Assembly: GCF_023920225.1 (NCBI RefSeq)
Contig: NZ_CP092588.1
Location: forward strand, 1-64,000
Direction of reading: 5' to 3'
DNA: 64,000 bases
Source: Vibrio gazogenes
GTDB taxonomy: Bacteria; Pseudomonadota; Gammaproteobacteria; Enterobacterales; Vibrionaceae
Shown here: positions 36,191-44,314 of the stretch, in pieces
Numbering within the stretch: position 1 is the first letter of the stretch
Layout of the letters: every line of letters begins with the position of its first letter
The notes under the pieces: generated by a model
The model's database searches: none
What the model was told of the DNA's origin: nothing
The model's input: only the letters and a program-made list of their open reading frames with translations
Made by a program: the position numbers and the translations under genes

Positions 36191-37414
36191 TTACCCCTGA
36201 TTCAACGATGGCCAATGTGTATGTAGCACTCTCTCAAGCTCTAATGCACTTTTTTGAACAGCATCTTGCGCTGTCGCCAGTGTTTTCTTCCCTCCTTCAA
36301 AATCACCGGAAGTTAAATCAAACACCGTGCTATAGGTATCAGCGCAGGTTTCAAATGCCCGACTCCGTGGTATCGTTGCCATCATCACCTGCTCTCCGAG
36401 CAGATAATTCATCTCCGTCAAAACAGAAACTTGCTTCTTATTATCATCCTCGAACATCGTCGGTACCAAACGAACAAACTCAAGTCCCTTCCAATCTTCA
36501 GGAAACATTTCATAAACGGTTGGTAAATGCTGGAAAAAGTTAACCGTTGATGCCCAATCCAGACGTTTTGCTGCACATGGTATCAAAAGCGCATTAGACG
36601 CATACATCGCATTCCAGACTAAAGGATCAACATGCGGTCCCGTATCGATGACAATAATATCAAAATCATCAGCAATTTTATCAATCAACTTTTCTTTCAA
36701 GAGACGGACAATGTCCAGTGACTGGTTTTGTGATAAATATTGCCATGCCTCAGCATTAAACATCGCATCTTCAGGAAAAGCAGAAATGGTTTTCAAGTTC
36801 GGGTACTGGGTCGACATCAATACATTCTTATTCAAAAAAGAACGATCCACCGTCGTATTCTCCGGCACATTGTCCAGCATGATATCCACCGCAGAGAAAA
36901 TACTTTCATTTTCTTCTGTACTGATCTGAGGATTCAAAAATAGCCGTAATGAGCCTTGAGGATCTAGATCGATTAAGCAAATACGATATCTTTTATCCAA
37001 ATTTAAGGCCAAGCAGGCAGACAGATGAACTGCGGTCATCGATTTTCCCGTACCACCTTTTTGATTCTGAACATTAATAATCCAAGGCTTATTCTCATTA
37101 TTCTTTTTACGTTGATGGAAAGTAGACACGCCGGCCGCATCCATCAACATATGCGCTTCAGCAAGAGAGATAGAATAATGATTGGCATTATTTTTCGTAA
37201 ACTGATGCCCCTCAGCTTCCATTTTTGCAATAGCTTCATCCAGTTTTCGGCGCGTGAGACCGGAACGTGTTTCCATCAATGCCTTAGACATTGGGGGAAA
37301 GTGATCGTCTTTACGTTCTTCAAGAACGATTTCAATCCGATCCGCCTGAACTTGTTTGGTTTGTTCAGCGAGTTGGTAGAGATTATCTATGGTTTGTTCT
37401 CTCTTCATTGCCAA
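36191..37414 (-). CDS. parA2: Chromosome II partition ATPase ParA2
   Basis: Walker-type ATPase driving segregation of the chromosome II origin. The 407 residues resemble plasmid P1/P7 ParA rather than chromosomal ParA: an N-terminal helix-turn-helix extension (about 35-105; SGLTRRKLDEAIAKMEAEGH) for autorepression, then the deviant Walker A QKGGTGKSMTAVH (about 117-129) and Walker B IIVIDTGPHVDP. It starts 19 nt after the predicted transcription start and is transcribed away from the origin. Confidence 0.96.
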   Translation of the reverse strand: MAMKREQTIDNLYQLAEQTKQVQADRIEIVLEERKDDHFPPMSKALMETRSGLTRRKLDEAIAKMEAEGHQFTKNNANHYSISLAEAHMLMDAAGVSTFHQRKKNNENKPWIINVQNQKGGTGKSMTAVHLSACLALNLDKRYRICLIDLDPQGSLRLFLNPQISTEENESIFSAVDIMLDNVPENTTVDRSFLNKNVLMSTQYPNLKTISAFPEDAMFNAEAWQYLSQNQSLDIVRLLKEKLIDKIADDFDIIVIDTGPHVDPLVWNAMYASNALLIPCAAKRLDWASTVNFFQHLPTVYEMFPEDWKGLEFVRLVPTMFEDDNKKQVSVLTEMNYLLGEQVMMATIPRSRAFETCADTYSTVFDLTSGDFEGGKKTLATAQDAVQKSALELERVLHTHWPSLNQG

Positions 37415-37439
37415 TATCCGTAATGAGTGACATGATGCT

Positions 37440-37467
37440 ATTGTACAGCAATTTTATTTGTTGACAA
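37440..37467 (-). promoter_or_regulatory. parA2-parB2 promoter
   Basis: Minus strand TTGTCA (37467-37462), 16-bp spacer, TACAAT (37445-37440). The predicted start near 37433 leaves a leader of about 19 nt. ParA2 autorepression would act here by analogy with P1. Confidence 0.65.
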
Positions 37468-37616
37468 TAAAAAGGTGTACGGTCAATTTTAGATTAATAT
37501 CACAGTTAAGTGTCCACTAAGAGACGATTTAATGAAAAAAATGAAATTTTACATCAAAAAATTGATTCAGCTCTACCTTAAAAACAACATTTCATAAAAG
37601 TGTTACATTGTCACAT

Positions 37617-37629
37617 TTTACAATGTAAA
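37617..37629. other. parS2-type site upstream of parA2
   Basis: TTTACAATGTAAA, 203 bp upstream of parA2, preceded by a related imperfect palindrome (TGTTACATTGTCACA, 37601-37615). It is the site closest to the origin. Confidence 0.85.
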
Positions 37630-38067
37630 TTTCATTTTCCCCATCAGACGAACTGCTTCCTTTATAACTAGAATCATATTTCATGGTGATGAGGTTCTGT
37701 CGATACTAAAACCATAGGTCGTAATACACCTCCTCGATGACCATAAATGACGATACCGGAACGATTGAAAGAAGCGTGATACTTACGGTGATTGCGATTT
37801 CAACTGCATACGATATTTCCAAAACCGCTATTATCAGCGTTGATCGCGAACATGTTTTACACTTCTTTTCTCTAAGACGCTGAAAATCCGAACATCTTAC
37901 CAGTCAAACGCCTTAAAAAAAGGGGCTCGTTCGTCTACAATGGATCTTATTCTGTCAAAAAAAATCTCAGAAATGCCAGAATAAAGAAAAATATCAGTCG
38001 TGAATCGTCATTCAATCAAGTCAATCACACATATGGATAATAAAACGAGAAGCAACCGACCGGAAGA

Positions 38068-38477
38068 ATGATCATGGCATGACCCCTTGATCATTTTTCC
38101 AAGAGTCAAAGAAGAAATAGAAGCATGATCAAGGGATATGAACAATGTAAATTCAGTGAATTCATTCATGATCTTATGATCAAATATTCGGAACAATGAT
38201 CAAGATGAATTTATCTCGGAAGCATGAGTTTTCTTGCTATAACTACGGGAGGTGTCAATTCAACAGGGGGATAGGTCGTATTTATCTGGATTTGTCGCTA
38301 AATTGAAATGACAGACATCCCGGAAAGTAGGGCATCACCACCCTTGATCATGCTTACGTAACGACAGAGCGTGATATATATCGAGTTCTCTCCCAAAAAA
38401 ATGTGTTTTTCGATGATCAAAAGTCTGCAAAATCGTTAGGAATGGAAAGTGAGAAACCAGATACCTTGATCATGCTT
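38068..38477. repeat. Origin incompatibility region with scattered RctB 12-mers and a 39-mer-like element
   Basis: RctB-type 12-mers centred on a Dam GATC site occur at 38068, 38087, 38121 (minus strand), 38344, 38413 and 38466. A 38-bp element at 38189-38226 starts CGGAACAATGATCAAG and ends CGGAAGCATG, resembling the inhibitory 39-mers of V. cholerae oriCII. This matches the negative-control (inc/rctA) half of a Vibrio chromosome II origin. The upstream part 37630-38067 has no gene or clear repeat; a 62-codon frame here looks non-coding. Confidence 0.75.
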
Positions 38478-38539
38478 ACGGTGTTGTCCAGAATTGAAGC
38501 AAAATGCCATCTGATTAATAATCACCAACAGACCAAGGA

Positions 38540-38548
38540 TGTGGATAA
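38540..38548 (-). other. DnaA box
   Basis: TGTGGATAA, i.e. TTATCCACA on the minus strand, a perfect DnaA box 15 bp before the first 12-mer of the regular array. Confidence 0.9.
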
Positions 38549-38562
38549 GTTGTGAGTCCATC

Positions 38563-38688
38563 TTGATCATGCTTCAAAAAAGACAATGATCATGATTCCG
38601 AAATACAAATGATCATGCTTCAGCCAATTAATGATCATGCTTTCAATATCTTATTGATCATCGTTCCTGACCAACCATGATCATGCTT
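38563..38688 (+). repeat. oriCII core: six regularly spaced RctB 12-mers
   Basis: Six 12-mers start at 38563, 38586, 38609, 38631, 38654 and 38677, i.e. every 22-23 bp (two helical turns), all in the same orientation. The consensus is WTGATCATGCTT, each with a central GATC for Dam methylation. V. cholerae oriCII has the same six-iteron core, bound by RctB when fully methylated. Confidence 0.93.
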
Positions 38689-38696
38689 TCAGCAGC

Positions 38697-38880
38697 TCAA
38701 TAAAAATATTGTTTTATAACAGATAATTACGAGCATTTTCTTGCCCAGATCATAAGATCATATAAACATATTAGATCATTAATAATCATAAAGATCAGTT
38801 TTTAAGAGCCATAATTTTTTTCTTTATTTATAGAATCTTTTTCTATAAGCTCGGAAAAATATCAATATTACATCAAATGT
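38697..38880. other. AT-rich DNA-unwinding region and rctB leader
   Basis: Strongly AT-rich stretch directly after the iterons. It carries repeated AGATCAT elements (near 38747, 38755, 38772) and other ATCA motifs, as expected of the unwinding element that opens at oriCII. A TATAAG (38844-38849) could be an rctB -10, but no good -35 is seen. Confidence 0.7.
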
Positions 38881-38895
38881 GATATGGACAGGAAT

Positions 38896-40872
38896 ATGAG
38901 CACCCACGAAAAAATATTAATTAAAGCTCCCAGAAATCATAAAGATGGACATCTATTTCAAGTATCAGAATCATCGATCAATTGGATAGAACAGTATCAG
39001 CACTTTAAAGGGGTAACCAGAAGCATCATTGAACTACTAAATTTAGTTTCTTTAAAAGGCATGAGTAGTAAAGATGGTTTAGTTTCAACAACAGAGCTGA
39101 TTGAGGCCGCAGATGGACAGTTGACCAGAGCCGCAATTCAACAGCGGTTACGTGCAGCTGTCAGTGTTGGTCTCTTCGAACAAATTCCTGTCCGGTTCGA
39201 GGAAGGTCTTGCGGGCAAAACAATGCTGCATAAATTTATTAACCCCAGTCAGTTGATCTCATCATTGGGAGCCACCAGCCTGATTACCGAATCGGTAAAA
39301 CAGTCAGAGAAACAAAAACGTTCAAAAGCGCTGGCACAAACACAAGTTAATCAACGCCTGTTAAATGAATATGGGTTAAATACCCCCCCTGCAATCAAAG
39401 ATGAAGCCGATCAATTTGTGGTTTCACCAACCAATTGGGCTGGGATTATTGACCAGGCATTAGCACCGCCAAGAACACGTAAAAATTACCAGAAGTCAAT
39501 GGTTTCAATTTCTGGGACTCGTGCTGTGATCGAAACAAGATCATCCAAAAATATTATGACGGTTGATGATCTGATGACACTGTTTGCCCTGTTTACATTA
39601 ACCGTTCAATACCATGATCATCAGCGTGAAGAATATCATTTGAACGCGAAACAGATTCCGAATAAGACACCACTGTATATCACGGATATCTTGTCACTTC
39701 GGGGCAAGAAGGATAGCGGGCCGGCGAGAGACTCAATCCGAGACAGTATTGATCGCATTGAATTTACTGATTTTCAGCTCCATGAACTCACCGGGCGTTG
39801 GCTCAGTGAAAATATGCCGGAAGGATTTAAAAGTGATCGTTTCCGCTTTCTGGCCCGAACGATCACGGCTTCAGAAGAAGCTCCGGTTGAAGGGGCTGAT
39901 GGTGAGATTAAGATCAAACCCAATCTCTATATCCTGGTTTGGGAACCTTCATTTTATGAAGAACTGCTGACGCGGGACTACTTTTTCCTGTTTCCACCAG
40001 AAATTCTGAAACAGCATACGCTGGTATTCCAACTTTATTCTTATTTTCGGAGCCGGATGTCTCGTCGACATCATGAAACCATGCTGTTGTCTGAACTGAA
40101 TCAGAAATTAGCCCGTAATATCGAATGGCGACGCTTTTCGATGGATCTAATCCGTGAGTTACGGCGTTTATCCGAAGGGAAAGGGGATGATGATCTATTT
40201 GTCGTCAATCTATGGGGATATCACCTTTCTGTCCGATCAATCTATGCCAAGGGTAAACTTTCGGATTATGAAGTAGACATTAAATGCGATGTTGAAGAAG
40301 TGTTGCGTTTCTCCAGAGCGAGAACAACCAATGCCGGCAAACGCAACATGGCGCCAACTTTACCGAATCCACTTCGCCATGAGATGGTCTCTAAGCAAAA
40401 ACTGGAAGAGCTTGCTTCAATTATTGATGGTGAGTTTGAACCCATCCAACGTAAAGCGCCATCTCCCAGAGGCAATTTAGGCCGCCGGGTCAAATTACGT
40501 AAACATCTGGTAGAGATCAATGCTGATGAAATTACGATAACCTTATCAAAATATACCTCACAGGAGGCGCTGGAACGCAGCATAAGCGCTTTATCTGCGA
40601 TGACCGGACACTCCCCATCATTAATCCGAGAAGAGTGTCAGGAGTTGATTGATAAGCTCGATTGGCTAAAGGTTGGCGATACAGTGCTCCCTTACGAAAT
40701 CCTGAGCAAGACGATTGAGCTGTATAATTCCCGTAGTCGTAATAAACATTTGTCAATTGAACGATTAATCTCAGGATTGGCGGTGCGGCGCAAAGTGTGT
40801 AAACAGATTAGTGAAGGGCATTTGGACGAGTCGGTGTTTTTAGTGCTTGATGAAGTGGCGATTGGTATCTGA
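38896..40872 (+). CDS. rctB: Chromosome II replication initiator RctB
   Basis: Vibrio-specific initiator that binds the 12-mers to start, and the 39-mers to limit, chromosome II replication. Starting at the ATG at 38896 (MSTHEKILIKAPRNHKDGHL) gives 658 residues, the V. cholerae length; an in-frame ATG at 38884 would add four residues. The ribosome site is poor for either. Recognisable segments are WIEQYQHFKGVTRSIIELLN, GQLTRAAIQQRLRAAVSVGL (first winged helix), the central RepE-like winged-helix part (about 150-480) and a basic C-terminal domain. It faces away from parA2 across the origin. Confidence 0.97.
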   Translation: MSTHEKILIKAPRNHKDGHLFQVSESSINWIEQYQHFKGVTRSIIELLNLVSLKGMSSKDGLVSTTELIEAADGQLTRAAIQQRLRAAVSVGLFEQIPVRFEEGLAGKTMLHKFINPSQLISSLGATSLITESVKQSEKQKRSKALAQTQVNQRLLNEYGLNTPPAIKDEADQFVVSPTNWAGIIDQALAPPRTRKNYQKSMVSISGTRAVIETRSSKNIMTVDDLMTLFALFTLTVQYHDHQREEYHLNAKQIPNKTPLYITDILSLRGKKDSGPARDSIRDSIDRIEFTDFQLHELTGRWLSENMPEGFKSDRFRFLARTITASEEAPVEGADGEIKIKPNLYILVWEPSFYEELLTRDYFFLFPPEILKQHTLVFQLYSYFRSRMSRRHHETMLLSELNQKLARNIEWRRFSMDLIRELRRLSEGKGDDDLFVVNLWGYHLSVRSIYAKGKLSDYEVDIKCDVEEVLRFSRARTTNAGKRNMAPTLPNPLRHEMVSKQKLEELASIIDGEFEPIQRKAPSPRGNLGRRVKLRKHLVEINADEITITLSKYTSQEALERSISALSAMTGHSPSLIREECQELIDKLDWLKVGDTVLPYEILSKTIELYNSRSRNKHLSIERLISGLAVRRKVCKQISEGHLDESVFLVLDEVAIGI

Positions 40873-41059
40873 GCAACTTAAAGGCAGGCGAACGGTAAAT
40901 GGAACGAAGGCGACAAACCCTGATTGTCTTTACATAGCTCTGACATCTTCCTGACAGAAGCGAGTGTTGAGACCGCTATTCTCTACTTCGAAAGACAACC
41001 GATATCCTACCGATGTCATTGGTTAGGTTCACGTTGTTATATTCATACTTAGCATTTTC

Positions 41060-41088
41060 GCGAGCACCCCATGCTCGCTTTTTTTTTG
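41060..41088 (+). terminator. Intrinsic terminator downstream of rctB
   Basis: GCGAGCA-CCCCA-TGCTCGC followed by nine or more T. It lies 188 bp after the rctB stop; no gene is seen between. Confidence 0.85.
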
Positions 41089-41174
41089 CCTGTCAGAAAA
41101 TGAGCGTATTCACTATCAACTCGGTCATCAAATCAATTGAATATGACGAATCACTTCATGAATACAATCACATC

Positions 41175-41190
41175 CTTGATCATTGTTCCG
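41175..41190 (-). other. RctB-site core (inverted) downstream of rctB
   Basis: CTTGATCATTGTTCCG, the exact reverse complement of the 16-bp core at 38189 and 20605. The second CGGA-type arm is not conserved at the expected distance, so it may be a half-site or a 29-mer-type element. It lies in the otherwise empty gap 40873-41432. Confidence 0.55.
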
Positions 41191-41432
41191 CATATGATGT
41201 GGATCAGGAAAATTATTGAGGAAAGTCGGGGGAAATGGTTAAGCAAAAGATCGAGAGTAATCCTTCAAAAGTACCGTGCTGTTCGAGTAGACGCAAAATT
41301 TTATTTTTACATCTGTCAATATTTTTACAGAACTATAGCCATTATCACAATCTTAGATAATTTTGCTTAACAAGGTTTTTCAGCTTCGCTATAGAATACG
41401 TGTCCCTAACATGGTTTGTCCGGAGGTGATTT

Positions 41433-41630
41433 ATGTCTATCAATTCAATCGACCATGATGAAATGACGAACATCGCAAATAAATGGGACTTCACGGACGA
41501 AGTTGAATTGCAACAACCTACGAAAACCCTCAAGTCAGCCGAAGCCCGACGCCGGATTGAAGTGATGAGAGAAATTCGTGAAAGTGGTTTAACGCTTGAA
41601 GAAGCTAGGGAACTTGGCTTACTTCATTAA
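41433..41630 (+). CDS. Small conserved-looking hypothetical protein
   Basis: A 65-residue acidic N-terminus / basic C-terminus protein: residues 35-65 contain SAEARRRIEVMREIRESGLT and the helix LEEARELGLLH. Translation is well supported by GGAGGTGA eight bases before the ATG and by a strong terminator 16 bp after the stop. The ARRRIE stretch recalls small PA3496-like proteins of gamma-proteobacteria, but I am not sure of the family. Function unknown. Confidence 0.75.
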   Translation: MSINSIDHDEMTNIANKWDFTDEVELQQPTKTLKSAEARRRIEVMREIRESGLTLEEARELGLLH

Positions 41631-41644
41631 GTTTTATATTGGAT

Positions 41645-41673
41645 AAAAAAGGGCAGCTTCGCTGCCCTTTTTT
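41645..41673 (+). terminator. Intrinsic terminator
   Basis: GGGCAGC-TTC-GCTGCCC flanked by A and T runs, directly after the 65-residue gene. Confidence 0.92.
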
Positions 41674-41770
41674 TCTGAATGAGAGCGACTAGTGAACCCT
41701 CAGTTAGCGCTTAATTTTCTTGATTCCTGTGGTATATTGCATGACTTGTTTATAAATGGCGGGTGATTTC

Positions 41771-41980
41771 ATGTCTTTTAATCTTGCAGAATTGAGTGCT
41801 GAAGAGAAGAATCGGATCGAGTTGGATAAGCAGGCTGCCTTTTTAGTCTGGAAACTGAAACAGGGAAAGGCAGGGCCTGAAGTCTTCACTCAGCATCAGG
41901 AAACGTTGCGAACAACCGATGAACAGACATGCTTTCAACAATCAGTGGATAAATATAAAAGGGTCATGGGCGTGATGTAA
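41771..41980 (+). CDS. Small DUF3283-like hypothetical protein
   Basis: A 69-residue soluble helical protein starting at the ATG at 41771 (GGGTG upstream; an ATG 15 bases earlier is less well placed). Sequence: [20 protein letters not shown] and then [14 protein letters not shown]. This looks like the small Vibrio family DUF3283; I am moderately confident. It lies between a terminator and the YebC-family gene, possibly co-transcribed with the latter (86 bp gap). Function unknown. Confidence 0.65.
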   Translation: MSFNLAELSAEEKNRIELDKQAAFLVWKLKQGKAGPEVFTQHQETLRTTDEQTCFQQSVDKYKRVMGVM

Positions 41981-42066
41981 GCCGCTCCCTGAACTGGCAG
42001 AAATTGAAATGGTTCTGTGTTTTTTCTACAATCCGTCACGTTCAATTAATGAGAGAGAATATCCCG

Positions 42067-42786
42067 ATGGGAAGAAGTTTTGAAGTGCGTAAAGCTTCCA
42101 TGGCGAAGACTCAAGGCGCAAAGATTAAAGTTTATTCCAAATACGGCAAAGAGATTTATGTGTGTGCAAAAAATGGGGGGGCCGATCCGGAAACCAACCT
42201 TTCTTTGCGACACTTGATCACTAAAGCGAAGAAAGATCAGGTTCCCGGACATGTGATCGACAAAGCGCTGGACAAAGCCTCGGGAGGATCGGGTGAAGAT
42301 TACCAGCCAGCTCGTTATGAAGGGTTTGGCCCCGGTGGTGTGAGTGTGATAGTCGACTGTTTAACGGATAACGGCAATCGAACTTATCAGGATGTCCGGC
42401 AGTGCTTTGTGAAAACGGGGGCAAAAATTGGCAGCCCGGGGACTGTTGCGCATATGTTCGATCATCAAGCCGTATTCCAGTTTCAGGGTGATGATGAAGA
42501 AATGGTGTTAGAAGCATTAGTCATGGCTGATGTTGATGTAACCGATATTGAACTGGAAGATGGTGTGATGACTGTATTTGCACCCCACACAGAATTCTTC
42601 AAAGCGAAGACTGCGCTGACTGAGGCTTTCCCTGACGTCACTTTGGATGTGGAAGAAATTACGTTCGTGCCACAAAACCGGACTGAAATTGCCGGAGAAG
42701 ATGCTGAGAAATTCCAGAAGTTTCTTGATCTGTTGGATGATAGCGATGACGTACAACAGGTTTATCATAATGCGGAGATTGAGTAG
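42067..42786 (+). CDS. YebC/TACO1 family protein (YeeN type)
   Basis: A 239-residue protein from the ATG at 42067 ([20 protein letters not shown]), with GAGAGA upstream; an upstream in-frame TTG at 42004 is unlikely. It has the family motifs [20 protein letters not shown] and [19 protein letters not shown]. YebC-family proteins act as transcription factors or, as shown more recently, help ribosomes through proline stretches. The short YeeN branch is distinguished by the MGRSFE start. A terminator at 42821 closes the unit. Confidence 0.9.
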   Translation: MGRSFEVRKASMAKTQGAKIKVYSKYGKEIYVCAKNGGADPETNLSLRHLITKAKKDQVPGHVIDKALDKASGGSGEDYQPARYEGFGPGGVSVIVDCLTDNGNRTYQDVRQCFVKTGAKIGSPGTVAHMFDHQAVFQFQGDDEEMVLEALVMADVDVTDIELEDGVMTVFAPHTEFFKAKTALTEAFPDVTLDVEEITFVPQNRTEIAGEDAEKFQKFLDLLDDSDDVQQVYHNAEIE

Positions 42787-42820
42787 CCGCTCATTCTCGC
42801 TTTCATGACAAACGGATTGC

Positions 42821-42854
42821 AAAACGCCCCTTGTATAACTCGGGGCGTTTTTTT
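42821..42854 (+). terminator. Intrinsic terminator after the YebC-family gene
   Basis: AAAACGCCCC / GGGGCGTTTT arms with an 11-nt loop and a seven-T run. Confidence 0.9.
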
Positions 42855-43138
42855 ATGTCTTTCGGATTCGATTGGCATCACAAATCATGATTTTTCATTC
42901 GCTCAGTATTCATCGATTTATAAAAGAAGTTGCATTGTGTTCCGTGATAGAGCTCATAAATTATAACGAAAAAAAGAAACACTGTTGGGAATGTCTGGCA
43001 GAAAGTGAAATCTATTCTAAAAAGTATATAGATAACAAGAAATTATGTATTCAATTTCGTAGATGCGGTGGATTCACTTTTTCTGGACGTCAGATTTGCG
43101 TAACTTAAGATTGCACTTTAATATAGTGCCCCTCGACG

Positions 43139-43230
43139 TATTGTTACTATGATGTGTCGGATGTAACAAAGTGTTATTTCTTGTAACAAATATATTTATC
43201 ATCTCGATGAGCTGGATGTGAAATATCACA
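43139..43230 (+). promoter_or_regulatory. Probable control region of the cyo operon
   Basis: The 517-bp gap before cyoA has no convincing gene. It contains three GTTAC/GTAAC elements (TTGTTACTA near 43140, ATGTAACAAA near 43161, TTGTAACAAA near 43181) reminiscent of ArcA half-sites. It also has a symmetric TGTGAAATATCACA near 43216. In E. coli cyo is repressed by ArcA and Fnr; the binding proteins here are a guess. Confidence 0.35.
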
Positions 43231-43371
43231 ATTTCGTAGAGTTGAAATAATTTGTATCAGGTAAGGATAATTTGTTGCAGATTCAAATACTCTTATTAAA
43301 AACAACTGCGGAGTCTTGATAAGGAAATGTCGGTTATCAGGGTCTCTGCCAAAAAGAGAAAGTATAAGTAA

Positions 43372-44307
43372 ATGGAAGCCTCACGATATAAAAGCATCAT
43401 ATCGAGACTCGGACTGTTACTCACAGTGCTGATGCTCTCAGGGTGTAAGTTTGCGCTACTTGATCCCAAAGGAGAGGTGGGTGTTCAGGTAAAAGAGTTG
43501 ATCATTACAGCTCTGTTCCTGATGTTGATCGTTGTTATCCCTGTGATACTGATGACGATCTACTTCTCATATAAATATCGATCAAGTAATTCGAACGCAG
43601 AGTACACACCAGAATGGTCCCATTCAACAAAGATTGAGTTTGTTGTTTGGACGATCCCAATCATTATTATCGTCATTTTGGCGACAATCACTTGGCGTTC
43701 AACGCACCATCTTGAACCTTCTCGGCCTTTAGCAAGTGATGTGAAGCCGATGACAATTGAAGTGGTGTCGCTTGACTGGAAATGGCTGTTCATTTATCCG
43801 GAACAGAAAATTGCAACGGTGAATTATGTTGCATTTCCAAAAGATGTTCCGGTGAAGTTCAAGCTGACTTCAGATAACATTATGAACTCTTTCTTTATCC
43901 CTCGATTGGGCAGCCAACTCTATGCGATGCCCGGTATGGTGACTCGTCTGCATTTGATTGCCAATCATGCTGGGGATTATAAAGGTATTGCTGCAAGCTT
44001 TAGTGGTGACGGATTCTCACATATGAAATTCACCGCGACGGCAACACCGGACATGGCCAGCTTCGAACAATGGGTTGAGAAAGTGAAGTCTTCTCAACAG
44101 CAGATTCATGATTTCGCCGATTATCGTGCCTTAGCGAAGCCAAGCATCGATGTTCCCGTCACTTATTATTCTCATATTCCAGATGGCCTATTCAACGATG
44201 TGGTAACCCAGTTCCCTGGTAGTATGAATATGCATATGGGAGATGGACTGGATATGGATATGGATAAACCAATGAGTCATCATTCGATGGCTGAGCATGA
44301 AGGGTGA
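43372..44307 (+). CDS. cyoA: Cytochrome o ubiquinol oxidase subunit II
   Basis: Quinol oxidase subunit II, 311 residues, lipoprotein with lipobox LSGC (residue about 24). It has two TM helices (about 40-65 and 85-105) and a periplasmic cupredoxin domain (about 125-280) without the CuA ligands, as in quinol rather than cytochrome c oxidases ([19 protein letters not shown]). The C-terminal tail is Met/His-rich ([20 protein letters not shown]), which could bind copper. First gene of cyoABCDE; the next starts 7 bp after. Confidence 0.95.
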   Translation: MEASRYKSIISRLGLLLTVLMLSGCKFALLDPKGEVGVQVKELIITALFLMLIVVIPVILMTIYFSYKYRSSNSNAEYTPEWSHSTKIEFVVWTIPIIIIVILATITWRSTHHLEPSRPLASDVKPMTIEVVSLDWKWLFIYPEQKIATVNYVAFPKDVPVKFKLTSDNIMNSFFIPRLGSQLYAMPGMVTRLHLIANHAGDYKGIAASFSGDGFSHMKFTATATPDMASFEQWVEKVKSSQQQIHDFADYRALAKPSIDVPVTYYSHIPDGLFNDVVTQFPGSMNMHMGDGLDMDMDKPMSHHSMAEHEG

Positions 44308-44314
44308 TGAGATT

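Noticed and set aside
38008-38196. 62-codon minus-strand frame in the origin inc region.
   Set aside because: It is built over RctB sites, has no ribosome site, and the equivalent V. cholerae rctA region acts as DNA rather than as a protein gene.
39618-39632. ATGATCATCAGC inside rctB as an RctB site.
   Set aside because: Matches only the GATCAT core that any His-Asp-His codon run can create; the GCTT half is missing.
42872-43108. 78-codon plus-strand frame between the YebC-family gene and cyoA.
   Set aside because: It follows a strong terminator, has no ribosome site or recognisable family, and is AT-rich; kept as non-coding with some doubt.
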